A stretch of DNA of 32,453 nucleotides from an uncultured Lachnospiraceae bacterium (lineage in GTDB: Bacteria; Bacillota; Clostridia; Lachnospirales; Lachnospiraceae): contig CANQCD010000011.1 in NCBI GenBank assembly GCA_947589455.1, forward strand, positions 1 to 32,453, in the 5' to 3' direction. The notes under the pieces are model-generated. The model had not been told where the DNA came from. It saw only the letters and a list, made by a program, of their open reading frames with translations, and searched no databases. This document shows positions 8,437-16,872 of this stretch, piece after piece; the first letter of the stretch is position 1; each line of letters begins with the position of its first letter. A program made the translations under genes and the position numbers.

Positions 8437-9630
8437 ATGAAGAGAGTGGCAGGACGGGCGGCGTTTTTTTTGCTGCCCCTTTTATTTTTGTTTGCAGCAG
8501 GCGGCAAAAATGCGTGCGCAGCAGATTATGCGGGGATGAAGAGGGCAGTGATCGCGGCGTATCAGGATTGCAAAACAACTGTCAATGTAGAAAAGTATCA
8601 GATTTATAATAATCCGGCGGGAAGCAAAAAGATCTCTGCTGTGATGGCGGATGTGATCAATGGGACGCCGGGATTGTTTTATGTCGGGCAGCAGTTTTCA
8701 AAAGAGCTGGTTGCCGACACGAAGCAGATCGTAAAGCTGCACCTTTCTTATAGCAAAAAATATCTGTCGGGCGGCAAGGTGGACGTCTCCAGGATCACTG
8801 CAGTCAGACAGAAGCTGGACGCAGCGGTGAAAAAGGCGCTAAAAGGGATTGACAGCGAGATGGAGGAAACCAGCAAGGCGCTTTTGCTGCATGATTATCT
8901 TGTCAGGACAGTTGCGTATTCTGATAAAAGTTCAGATCCTGACCGCCTTTCGGAGGCGGGAGCTTTGCTGAACCGGAAGGCAAACTGCCAGGGATATTCC
9001 GTGGCATACCGGCTGCTGTTGGAAAAGGCGGGGATAAAGGCAAAATGTATTTCTTCAAGTAGGATGGCGCATATGTGGAATCTGGTGCAGATTGCGTCAA
9101 AGTGGTATCATGTGGACGTGACATGGGACGATTCTGTGAGCAAAAGAAACAAGCGGGATATCTTTGGCGTGGCGCTCCATAAAAATTTTTTGCTGAGCAA
9201 TACAGGGATTGAGAAAGAAGGGCATTATGGATTTTCTTCCCCCTCTGCGAAAAAAAAGACTTACGATAAGGCGTTTTGGAGAGGGGTCGAAACCGCTTTC
9301 TGGAAACAGGGGAACAGACTGCTTTATGGGACGGCTTCCGGCATTTATGCGAGGAATCTGGCGCTGCAAAGCGCTGTCCGAATACAAAAAGGTAAGGTAG
9401 AATGCTTGGTGCATTTTAAACAGGATAAATATTTTTTTATTTCCGGACAGTCGATTTATCTTTTTGACGTGTCGTCCGGCAGTCTGAGCAAAAAATATAC
9501 GGCAAAGAGCGGGCAGTATCTGATGCAGCTAAAGTGCAGTGGGAAAAAGCTTTCATTCCGGTATGATCAGAGAGGAAAGCTCTATACGGTGCAAAAAAAT
9601 CTGGCAGAGGATGGAACGTTCCTGACATAA
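8437..9630 (+). CDS. Secreted transglutaminase-like (cysteine protease fold) protein
   Basis: This 397-residue protein starts with a signal peptide (MKR, then a hydrophobic stretch through FLFAAGG, likely cleaved after CAA near residue 29). The transglutaminase-core triad is visible: Cys184 in NCQGYS, His212 in AHMWN and Asp227 in YHVDVTWDD. Families of this fold act as peptidases, cross-linking enzymes or peptidoglycan-related hydrolases, and the substrate cannot be assigned. The C-terminal 130 residues look like beta repeats (ASGIYARN, GQSIYLFDVSSG), possibly a DUF5050-like or propeller-type module (inference). The start is supported by GAGGG six bases upstream. It follows the DUF815 gene closely and ends before a dyad-symmetric element shared with the convergent degV side. 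Confidence 0.85.
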   Translation: MKRVAGRAAFFLLPLLFLFAAGGKNACAADYAGMKRAVIAAYQDCKTTVNVEKYQIYNNPAGSKKISAVMADVINGTPGLFYVGQQFSKELVADTKQIVKLHLSYSKKYLSGGKVDVSRITAVRQKLDAAVKKALKGIDSEMEETSKALLLHDYLVRTVAYSDKSSDPDRLSEAGALLNRKANCQGYSVAYRLLLEKAGIKAKCISSSRMAHMWNLVQIASKWYHVDVTWDDSVSKRNKRDIFGVALHKNFLLSNTGIEKEGHYGFSSPSAKKKTYDKAFWRGVETAFWKQGNRLLYGTASGIYARNLALQSAVRIQKGKVECLVHFKQDKYFFISGQSIYLFDVSSGSLSKKYTAKSGQYLMQLKCSGKKLSFRYDQRGKLYTVQKNLAEDGTFLT

Positions 9631-9735
9631 ACGGAGAGCAAAATTATTTTTTTCGCCTCCCACCTCTTTTTGAACGATTGAAACATCAAACAGTGAGATA
9701 TCCGATGTCTCGCTGTTTGATAGATTTATTTTCAT
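9553..9735 (-). CDS. Possible small protein (60 aa) downstream of degV, doubtful
   Basis: An ATG at 9735 on the minus strand is preceded by a perfect GAGGAGG (9746-9752), about 10 bases upstream. The frame runs 60 codons and overlaps the 3' end of the transglutaminase-like gene antisense by 78 bases. Its first 35 residues fall in the intergenic region and include EVGGEKNN. It would lie 95 bases downstream of degV on the same strand. I recognise no family. The strong ribosome binding site is the only positive evidence, and the long hairpin at 9685-9721 inside it argues for a non-coding explanation. Confidence 0.2.
   Translation of the reverse strand: MKINLSNSETSDISLFDVSIVQKEVGGEKNNFALRLCQERSILCQIFLHRIELSSLIIPE
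9685..9721. terminator. Stem-loop between convergent genes (probable terminator)
   Basis: ATCAAACAGTGAGA (9685-9698) pairs with TCTCGCTGTTTGAT (9708-9721): a 14-bp stem with a single G-U pair and a 9-nt loop. A T-rich stretch follows on the plus strand (about 9722-9733). It suits termination of the transglutaminase-like transcript; on the minus strand the tail is less U-rich. Confidence 0.6.
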
Positions 9736-9830
9736 ATGCCAAATTCCTCCTCATTTTTTTAATGAAATAAATGTCGTTTCATTCCTATTTCGGAGTATTT
9801 TTTATGCTTAGAAATTGATGGAAAATAGTT

Positions 9831-10667
9831 TTAGTATGCCACAACAATACCGCCGTCAGCTGCATAGAGAGAGCTGACGCCGCCAGTTTCTGCGATGATG
9901 ACGTTCTGAAAGGCAACTTGTGAAAGGATGGCTTTTTTTACTTCCTTGGCGCGTTCCGGGTTATTACAGTGGGAAATGTATAATGTCCGCTTTGCGGGAT
10001 CGATGGCGTCTCCGGCAACTGCCTCTGCCATTTTCAGGATTGCTTTTTTCATGCCGCGTCCCTGGCCATATTTTTCAATCTGGCCGTTTCCGTCCGAACT
10101 CATCACCAGCTTTAAATTCAGTACATTGACGAGGGTTGCTGTCAGATTGGAGAGACGGCCGTTTTTGCGCAGATGCTCTAAGGTTTCCAGGACAAACTTA
10201 GTTCCCATTGAATCCAAGAATGCTTCGGTCTCTGATACAATATTGGCAAAGTCCATACCCTGCTCGGCACGTTTCTGGATTTCCAGGGCAATCAGGCTCT
10301 GTCCGGCAGAGGCTGATTTTGAGTCAAAGGCATGAAGTTTTTTGTCGGGATGTGTTTCGTGGTACATTTGTATGGCAAGCCGCGCACTGTTAAAGGAGCC
10401 GCTTAAATGAGAGGACAGCGTAACGATATAAATTTCATCTGCCTGTTCAAAATAATCTGAAAATTTTTCCGGTCCTGGACAGGATGATTTGGGACAGTCG
10501 GGGTAAGCGGCAACACGCGATAAAAAATCTTTTTGGTCAAAGGTCTCATCATCTATAATATCGTGATCTCCGATGTGAAGGGTAAGCGGAATACGGACAA
10601 AATGGGAATCTGCCTCCATTTCCGGTGTAAAATCAGTGCAACTGTCGCATAAAATCAGATATGACAT
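9831..10667 (-). CDS. DegV-family protein (fatty-acid-binding FakB-like)
   Basis: This 278-residue protein matches the DegV family: an N-terminal LILCDSCTDFTPEM strand and Asp/Ser motif, KSSCPGPEKFSDYF, TLSSHLSGSFNSARLA and LEHLRKNGRLSNL. DegV/FakB proteins bind a fatty acid and present it to the kinase FakA for phosphorylation; no fakA is visible here. The start at 10667 is chosen because GGAGG precedes it by seven bases on the minus strand, and the frame upstream of it runs through the promoter. A near-consensus promoter and an overlapping inverted repeat lie directly upstream. No strong terminator follows; a stem-loop lies 110 bases downstream. Confidence 0.92.
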   Translation of the reverse strand: MSYLILCDSCTDFTPEMEADSHFVRIPLTLHIGDHDIIDDETFDQKDFLSRVAAYPDCPKSSCPGPEKFSDYFEQADEIYIVTLSSHLSGSFNSARLAIQMYHETHPDKKLHAFDSKSASAGQSLIALEIQKRAEQGMDFANIVSETEAFLDSMGTKFVLETLEHLRKNGRLSNLTATLVNVLNLKLVMSSDGNGQIEKYGQGRGMKKAILKMAEAVAGDAIDPAKRTLYISHCNNPERAKEVKKAILSQVAFQNVIIAETGGVSSLYAADGGIVVAY

Positions 10668-10678
10668 AGTGTGCCTCC

Positions 10679-10703
10679 ATACATAGTTTTTAATACTATG
10701 TAT
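10679..10703. promoter_or_regulatory. Operator-like inverted repeat at the degV transcription start
   Basis: ATACATAGT (10679-10687) and ACTATGTAT (10695-10703) form a perfect 9-bp inverted repeat with a 7-bp spacer. It sits between the degV -10 box and ribosome binding site and covers the probable start of transcription. It could be a repressor site or a 5' hairpin of the mRNA. Confidence 0.55.
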
Positions 10704-10730
10704 CATAACATTGAATTCGATTACTGTCAA
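10702..10730 (-). promoter_or_regulatory. Sigma-A promoter of degV
   Basis: Read on the minus strand, TTGACA (10730-10725) and TATGAT (10707-10702) are separated by 17 bases. Transcription would begin near 10695, inside the inverted repeat. Confidence 0.8.
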
Positions 10731-10798
10731 TGAATCTCTGCGGCGATGGTTCAAGGTATTTAACTATTCTAGCTATATGAAGAAAACAGGGAGGGAAA

Positions 10799-10930
10799 CA
10801 GTTGTTTCTGGCAGTGGACAGAATGGCCGGCGAGTTGGTTTCCGTGGTGAGCCGGTGGGCTGATCAGTTGCTTCCGGTGATGGACAGGCTGGCCGGCGAG
10901 TTGGTTTCTGTGGCAGTCAGAATGGCTGGC
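10799..10930. repeat. 66-bp tandem repeat, about 2 copies
   Basis: Copies start at 10799 and 10865; each contains GGCCGGCGAGTTGGTTT. They match well to about 10912 and then diverge. With the 43-bp array this fills the 473-base gap between degV and the pyruvyl transferase gene. I see no convincing gene in that gap. Confidence 0.8.
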
Positions 10931-10963
10931 ATCCGGCCTCTTCTGCCGCAGTCTGCCAGCCAT
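10922..10963. other. Stem-loop between the two arrays, possible terminator
   Basis: ATGGCTGGCA (10922-10931) pairs perfectly with TGCCAGCCAT (10954-10963), with an inner CGGC/GCCG stem (10934-10937 and 10945-10948). It lies downstream of the minus-strand pyruvyl transferase gene, but no U-run follows on that strand; an A/T-rich stretch follows on plus. Confidence 0.45.
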
Positions 10964-10976
10964 ATTTTATAAATGA

Positions 10977-11184
10977 TCGACTTCTTTTTATTCCATCTGG
11001 TTCTCTTTGATCTAAATAGTCGACTTCTTTTTATTCTGTCTGGTTTTCTCTGATCTAAATGGTCGACTTCTTTTTATTCTGTCTGGTTTTCTCTGATCTA
11101 AATAATCGACTTCTTTTTATTCCATCTGGTTCTCTTTGATCTAAATAGTCGACTTCTTTTTATTAAGCCCGGTTCTCTCTAATA
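10977..11184. repeat. 43-bp tandem repeat, 5 copies, grown from a gene 3' end
   Basis: TCGACTTCTTTTTATT recurs at 10977, 11020, 11063, 11106 and 11149, exactly 43 bp apart. The copy at 11149 is the coding end of the minus-strand pyruvyl transferase gene, whose stop codon is at 11143-11141, so the other four copies are downstream echoes of its last codons. Copies 1 and 4 share ATTCCATCTGG while copies 2 and 3 share ATTCTGTCTGG. Confidence 0.96.
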
Positions 11185-12559
11185 TATATTGACAGATCAG
11201 GGAATTGCTATTTTTTTCTGGTTCTTGTTTTTGAAGGGTGCCAGAAAATTCCTTTATTCCACCTGTGTTTTGGCGGCCATATTTTCCGGTCGGCTTATTT
11301 TTCTTGCCGTTCCAACGTCCGACGTCTTTCTTCCTTTTGCTCTGCTGTCTTGGCGTCAATGCCGAAAATGCCTGGACAAACGGTGCAAATTTTAGCTTTT
11401 TGGCACGCAGATCGTAGGGGGGATTTTTTTGGGAGGCTTCTTTGTCAAATATTGTATCCAGTCCATTTGTATGCAGAAAATCCAAATAATGTTTAAAACG
11501 TTCCGGATGACCTTTTTGCAGAGCTGAAAAATCCGACCTGTCATACAGATCAAAAATATTGCTCTGTTCTGTCAGCTCTTTCATAGGAAGATGAGGGATA
11601 TGGTGATAATCCACCAGCTCTGAAATTCTCTGGTCTGAAACGATGACAAAACATGGCGTCCCTGCCAGGATTGCTGCGATATTCCCATGGATCCTGCTGC
11701 CAAAAGAGAAATCTCGTCCCTGAAGGAAGCGAATCCATGAAATTGTGTTTGTAAAGGCCAGACCACTGCCGGAAGCATAGATTGGCGCATTAAAATCTGC
11801 CGGGAAATGTTCTGGGACTTTTTTATTCCAGAATGTTTTTGGAAGAGGAGTTCCTGTAAACATCATCCGGATTTCTTCAATAACCTGTGCGATATAAACA
11901 TGATTTGGCAGTGCCTGACAGCTCTTCCACATAAAATTGTGAAATTTTTCGGGAAGGCTGATCTTGGAGTTTATGCTGACCAGGCTTTTCGGCGTCAATT
12001 CTTTTATCTCCATTTCCGGCAATTTTTCCCCATACATATACATAGAAGGGCATCCGATAACGGTATAGTCTTTTTCTGCCTGGAAGCCGAGGCTTGCCAG
12101 ATAATCTGCAGTAAACTCGCCGCGCACGCCTGCGACTGCAGATTTATTTAGCACCGCCTTCATAAAGTTTTTTACAGATTCGTCCAGTTTTGGATCGTTC
12201 GCTTTTTTATCCGGAGGCGCCTGCGCGCCAATTCCAACGACAACACAAGGTATTTTCAAATGATTGATCAATTCTGCCGTATTATCCAATTCATCAATAA
12301 ATGACCGGCGAAAAGCATTGGCAAAAGGCAGGATCAGGCAGCTGTATGTCGCGTTGATCTTGCTGATGTCCTCAGGGGTATAATGCTTTTTGGTATGAAT
12401 TGTATCAATTTGTGTATCTTCTAACAATAAGGCGCGGTTGACGCTGGACTGGAAAAGCATGTTTCCCATATTGTTGCCAATGAGATTACAACAGATTACT
12501 TCTGCCGGGCTATAATTGCCTAGTGGAGCCATTTTTGCCCTGAGTAATATCTTTTTCAT
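11141..12559 (-). CDS. Polysaccharide pyruvyl transferase family protein
   Basis: This 472-residue protein contains the C-terminal signature of the polysaccharide pyruvyl transferase family (PF04230): FSFGSRIHGNIAAILAGTPCFVIVSDQR. Upstream it has VVVGIGAQAP and AGVRGEFTADYL, and an N-terminal NLIGNNMGNMLFQSS-like glycan-enzyme start. Members transfer pyruvyl groups from PEP to sugars of exopolysaccharide or wall polymers; here the acceptor is unknown. The last 90 or so residues are a basic, Gln/Asn/Lys-rich tail outside the family domain. The start is taken at 12559, where AGGAG lies ten bases upstream; an in-frame ATG at 12568 is too close to that site. No other polysaccharide genes are nearby, so it is an orphan. 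Its final codons belong to the 43-bp array. Confidence 0.85.
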   Translation of the reverse strand: MKKILLRAKMAPLGNYSPAEVICCNLIGNNMGNMLFQSSVNRALLLEDTQIDTIHTKKHYTPEDISKINATYSCLILPFANAFRRSFIDELDNTAELINHLKIPCVVVGIGAQAPPDKKANDPKLDESVKNFMKAVLNKSAVAGVRGEFTADYLASLGFQAEKDYTVIGCPSMYMYGEKLPEMEIKELTPKSLVSINSKISLPEKFHNFMWKSCQALPNHVYIAQVIEEIRMMFTGTPLPKTFWNKKVPEHFPADFNAPIYASGSGLAFTNTISWIRFLQGRDFSFGSRIHGNIAAILAGTPCFVIVSDQRISELVDYHHIPHLPMKELTEQSNIFDLYDRSDFSALQKGHPERFKHYLDFLHTNGLDTIFDKEASQKNPPYDLRAKKLKFAPFVQAFSALTPRQQSKRKKDVGRWNGKKNKPTGKYGRQNTGGIKEFSGTLQKQEPEKNSNSLICQYILERTGLNKKKSTI

Positions 12560-12671
12560 GATTTCCATTCTCCTGTTTTACGTAAAGTTTTTTGCGGTCG
12601 TCTCTTTCAGTATTTCCAGCGCGGCAGATATTATCCATATGGCATTTTTCGTTATTTTGGAAAGAACTATT

Positions 12672-12744
12672 TGTCAGCTTCGGCGGCTGCTTTCCTGTCA
12701 GCTTCGGCGGCTGCTTTCTTGTCAGCTCCGGCTGGCTGCTTTCC
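12672..12744. repeat. 24-bp tandem repeat, 3 copies, between divergent genes
   Basis: TGTCAGCTTCGGCGGCTGCT recurs at 12672 and 12696, and with small changes at 12720 (25 bp). The array lies just upstream of the ilvN promoter. Short open frames run through it on both strands but have no ribosome binding sites, and I do not regard them as genes. Confidence 0.93.
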
Positions 12745-12749
12745 ATTTC

Positions 12750-12778
12750 TTGACAAACGATAACCATGTTGCTAAAAT
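12750..12778 (+). promoter_or_regulatory. Sigma-A promoter for ilvN-ilvC
   Basis: TTGACA (12750-12755), a 17-base spacer and TAAAAT (12773-12778). The leader would be about 73 nt. No T-box specifier or tRNA acceptor-binding element is visible in it. Confidence 0.75.
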
Positions 12779-12857
12779 AAAGAACAGTGCGAAAATCATT
12801 TGCATAGAAATAAGATTCGAGTAGAAAAATCCGCCGTCTGGCGAAGATGAGGTGAAT

Positions 12858-13364
12858 ATGGAAGAGCAACGTGTTTTATCAATTTTGGTGGACAATACGT
12901 CCGGTGTTTTGAGCAGGATTTCTGGTTTGTTCAGCCGAAGGGGCTATAGTATTGACAGCCTGACTGTGGGGGCAACGCAGAATCCGGCATTTTCACGCAT
13001 GACGGTGGCAGTGCATGGCGACGAGCAGGTTTTGGAGCAGATTGAAAAGCAGCTGGCAAAGTTAGAGGATGTCCGTTCCGTCAAGGTATTAAAGCATGGG
13101 CACAGAGTGTGCCGCGAGCTGATCCTTGTGACGGTAGCAGCCTCGCCGGTCGAGAGGCCGGCTGTTGTAGCGATCGCTGATATTTTCCGTGCAAAGATAG
13201 TGGACGTCGGCGTGGATACTATGATGATAGAGCTGACGGGGAACCAAAACAAACTCAATGCGTTTGTGAAGCTCTTAAATGGCTATGAGATAAAAGAAAT
13301 GGTGCGCACCGGTGTGACCGGGCTAAGCCGCGGCGCAGAGGATATGTTTGATGAATTGGATTAG
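12858..13364 (+). CDS. ilvN: Acetolactate synthase small (regulatory) subunit
   Basis: IlvN/IlvH is the ACT-domain regulatory subunit that activates acetolactate synthase and makes it feedback-sensitive to valine. The 168-residue protein opens with the ACT domain (VLSILVDNTSGVLSRISGLFSRRGYSIDSLTVG), followed by the C-terminal domain (HRVCRELILVTV, AIADIFRAKIVDVG, IELTGNQNKLNAFV). The catalytic subunit ilvB is not in the window. The start at 12858 follows GAGGTG; a GTG at 12852 is possible. ilvC follows after 56 bases in the same direction, so the two are probably one transcript. Confidence 0.93.
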   Translation: MEEQRVLSILVDNTSGVLSRISGLFSRRGYSIDSLTVGATQNPAFSRMTVAVHGDEQVLEQIEKQLAKLEDVRSVKVLKHGHRVCRELILVTVAASPVERPAVVAIADIFRAKIVDVGVDTMMIELTGNQNKLNAFVKLLNGYEIKEMVRTGVTGLSRGAEDMFDELD

Positions 13365-13384
13365 CAAATGGCTTTTTCAATTAA

Positions 13385-14516
<1,132 letters not shown>

Positions 14517-14523
14517 GGAGAGG

Positions 14524-14551
14524 GGACGCCGCGTGCCGGCGTCCTTTTTTT
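14524..14551 (+). terminator. Rho-independent terminator of ilvN-ilvC
   Basis: GGACGCCG (14524-14531) pairs with CGGCGTCC (14537-14544) around a 5-nt loop, followed by seven T residues (14545-14551). Confidence 0.93.
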
Positions 14552-14572
14552 GGGGATAGGAAATTGCAAGCC

Positions 14573-14584
14573 CTCCTATAGGAG
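14573..14584. promoter_or_regulatory. 12-bp perfect palindrome upstream of the flagellin gene
   Basis: CTCCTATAGGAG is a perfect palindrome about 90 bases before the flagellin -10 box, between two terminators. It could bind a dimeric regulator; it may also be chance. Confidence 0.3.
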
Positions 14585-14626
14585 AACTTTGAAACGTAGT
14601 GGTATGCCCTTTTTGGTTTTTTTCTG

Positions 14627-14665
14627 GCGGGAAACAGATTTTTTCTCTGGTTGCCCGCTTTTTTT
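14627..14665 (+). terminator. Second terminator directly ahead of the flagellin gene
   Basis: GCGGG (14627-14631) pairs with CCCGC (14654-14658), with additional AAC/GTT and AGA/TCT pairs interrupted by a mismatch and a bulge. Seven T residues (14659-14665) follow. It would block any read-through from ilvC. Its descending arm overlaps the proposed -35 box of the flagellin promoter. Confidence 0.75.
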
Positions 14666-14679
14666 GATTGTGCTATAAT
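14651..14679 (+). promoter_or_regulatory. Flagellin promoter, sigma-A-like with extended -10
   Basis: TTGCCC (14651-14656), a 17-base spacer and TATAAT (14674-14679) preceded by TGC, an extended -10. I see no sigma-28 type TAAA/GCCGATAA pair in the upstream region, although flagellin genes often use one. Confidence 0.65.
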
Positions 14680-14727
14680 AAAAGCGTTGATATTATTTTC
14701 AGGGGAATGGACTGGAGGGATTGGAAA

Positions 14728-16677
14728 ATGATTGTTCAGCATAACATCAGCGCAATGGCAGTCAGGCGCATGTTGGGGCAGAATGAAAAAACAAAGCTGA
14801 AATCATTAGAAAAACTGAGCTCGGGATACCGCATTAACCATGCGGCAGACGATGCCGCCGGTCTTGCAATCTCGGAAGAGATGAGGGGACAGATCAGAGG
14901 ACTTGAAAGGGCAGCAGATAATGTAGAAGATGGGATTAGTTATGTGCAGGTGGCGGATGCTGCACTTGAGGAGGTACATGCCATTCTGCAGCGGATCAAC
15001 GTATTGTCGGTACAAGCTGCAAACGATACGAACACGTCAGCGGACAGAGTTATCATTGATAATGAGATTCAGCTTTTAAAAGATGAGATAGACTATATTT
15101 TTGAGGAGACGGAATATAATACGATCAAAATATGGGATACGCATTCGGCGAGCCGGCAGCAGATTGGTGTGGAGAAGCGGCAGGCCTTAACATTTACGAA
15201 TGGTTATCAGAGTTTTTCCGTATCGGAAATCAATAAAGGAGCTGTCGCTTATAGAGGCTATCAAATCGAAGTGAAGGGCATGGATCGGAACGATCCGGAC
15301 AATTATGGTTTTACGGTAAAGTGGCAGGGATGGAACGGCAAGGATTATGAGTCAAAATTGGTAAATTGGGATGACGTAGGGACCGGGGCTTTTGAAATGC
15401 AGCTGGGACATTATCTGGATTTGGATAAGTATCCGGAATTGGAGGGGATCAATTACCATATTGGGTGGACGACACAGCCGACCGCCACGCTGAAAGATGT
15501 TGCCGCCAGCATCGATGGCGTTACTTTTTCCAGCGGCATCTCTTCTTCGGAGTCGATCACATTTAATACAAAGGTGGATGGAGTTAGTTTTTCTGTTTCT
15601 ACAGACTATCTGTCGGAGCTGGCTTCTGGACGAAATGTAGAGCAATATGATACGACGTGGATTGAACCGCTGCCCTCTGGTGGCAGCAACCTGATACAGT
15701 CTCCAGACTATACGGATCCGCAGGAAAATACTCCGTGGAAATTTCAGTTTACCATGCCGGGGATTGGCACGGTTACGGCAACGTCAAGCAGTATGTATTA
15801 TTACTGCAGCGACGGCGACAGCAAATATGAAGATCTGTGGTGGCGTTGGGTAGATGCAAAACCCAGCAGATATAAAGGGACGATTGATCACAAGCCGGCG
15901 TCTTCTGCCGGGACAGGAACGCTCCATGCACTGACAGACTGCATTACGGATTCCGGTAACGAAGGGGATTCGCTTACAAGAGATACAACCAGCGGAGGGA
16001 GGATCATCGTTACGTTCCCATTGATCCCTTCAAGCGGGAGTGTTACTTATGAGGGGAGAAGTGGGCCAGGCAACATCGGGGAAATCACAATGTCTGTCAG
16101 CGTGAGGAAAGATGACACCGAAGAAACTTTGATGAACCGTATCAAGCAGGCATTGAACGAGACAACAATAGCCGATATTTATGAGGGAAACGAGCAGGCC
16201 GGCACGCCATTTCGGTCGACGGCGTCTATGAGCAGCGGAACGGCAAAGGAGCATTTGATCGACATACCGATTTATAAGACAGTACGTGATATCCATGTGC
16301 AGGCGGGGGCAAATGCTTTTCAGGATATAGAGATTGTGTATGATTCTCTGCGGACAGGAAATCTCGGGGTCGCTGATACCAATGTATTGGACAGGAGGGC
16401 TGCCACAAAGGCGATTGCACAGGTACATGCTGCGATTGAGGTGATATCGGGACAGAGAGCTGTTTTCGGATCTTATCAGAACAGGATGGAACATGCCGCC
16501 CTTGTGGATGAGAATACGGCGGAGAATTTGCAGGCGTCAGAAAGCGCCATCCGCGATACTGACATGGCGGATGAGATGGTGAGGCTGTCTGTTTCTAATA
16601 TTTTGGCACAGGCGGGGGAGGCAATGCTTGCCCAGGCAAATAATATGACTTCAGGAGTTCTGACGCTGCTTCAGTAA
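14728..16677 (+). CDS. Flagellin with large central variable domain
   Basis: This 649-residue protein has canonical flagellin ends: N-terminal D0/D1 (MIVQHNISAMAVRRM, LSSGYRINHAADDAAGLAIS, LQRINVLSVQAANDTN) and C-terminal D1/D0 (AIEVISGQRAVFGSYQNRME, ESAIRDTDMADEMVRLS, AQANNMTSGVLTLLQ). About 400 central residues (roughly 150-550) form a Ser/Thr/Gly-rich surface domain, so the protein is well above the 270-500 residues of many flagellins. It is exported without a cleaved signal and polymerises into the filament. Many active flagellins have a Glu in the QR-x(2)-EL segment of the TLR5 site; here the position is Val (RINVL). The start at 14728 has GGAGG upstream, although the frame is open back to 14668. 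No other flagellar genes are nearby. Confidence 0.95.
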   Translation: MIVQHNISAMAVRRMLGQNEKTKLKSLEKLSSGYRINHAADDAAGLAISEEMRGQIRGLERAADNVEDGISYVQVADAALEEVHAILQRINVLSVQAANDTNTSADRVIIDNEIQLLKDEIDYIFEETEYNTIKIWDTHSASRQQIGVEKRQALTFTNGYQSFSVSEINKGAVAYRGYQIEVKGMDRNDPDNYGFTVKWQGWNGKDYESKLVNWDDVGTGAFEMQLGHYLDLDKYPELEGINYHIGWTTQPTATLKDVAASIDGVTFSSGISSSESITFNTKVDGVSFSVSTDYLSELASGRNVEQYDTTWIEPLPSGGSNLIQSPDYTDPQENTPWKFQFTMPGIGTVTATSSSMYYYCSDGDSKYEDLWWRWVDAKPSRYKGTIDHKPASSAGTGTLHALTDCITDSGNEGDSLTRDTTSGGRIIVTFPLIPSSGSVTYEGRSGPGNIGEITMSVSVRKDDTEETLMNRIKQALNETTIADIYEGNEQAGTPFRSTASMSSGTAKEHLIDIPIYKTVRDIHVQAGANAFQDIEIVYDSLRTGNLGVADTNVLDRRAATKAIAQVHAAIEVISGQRAVFGSYQNRMEHAALVDENTAENLQASESAIRDTDMADEMVRLSVSNILAQAGEAMLAQANNMTSGVLTLLQ

Positions 16678-16748
16678 CAGATTGAAAATGATCCGGAGCG
16701 ATCCGGGAAAAACAGATAATAGATAATGCAGATTATGGAGGAAAAATT

Positions 16749-16862
16749 ATGGCAATTATTGTAGGAGTAGTGGGGATTGTTTTGATCGCAGTAGTGGTGG
16801 TAGTAGCGGCAACAGTAGCGATCGTGGCCGGCGCAAAAGATTCCTTAAAGGATGAGGAATAG
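16749..16862 (+). CDS. 37-residue single-span membrane peptide
   Basis: ATG at 16749 is preceded by a strong GGAGG (about 16737-16741). The frame encodes 37 residues: a hydrophobic run rich in Val, Ile and Ala over about residues 2-28 and a charged end, KDSLKDEE. A single transmembrane helix with a cytosolic acidic tail is likely. It lies 71 bases after flagellin, and its stop overlaps the region carrying the aroD ribosome binding site. I do not recognise a family. The clear ribosome binding site, hydrophobic pattern and spacing make it plausible that it is translated. Confidence 0.55.
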   Translation: MAIIVGVVGIVLIAVVVVVAATVAIVAGAKDSLKDEE

Positions 16863-16872
16863 AGGAATGCAG

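Noticed and set aside
10668-10754. Extended degV start at 10754
   Set aside because: It would place the promoter and operator-like dyad inside the gene; GGAGG is correctly placed for 10667.
10977-11184. CRISPR-like array of five regular repeats
   Set aside because: The units abut head to tail with no unique spacers, and no cas genes are present. It is a simple tandem array.
12779-12857. T-box or attenuator leader for ilvN-ilvC
   Set aside because: The leader is only about 73 nt, and no T-box sequence, leader peptide rich in Leu/Val/Ile or terminator hairpin is seen.
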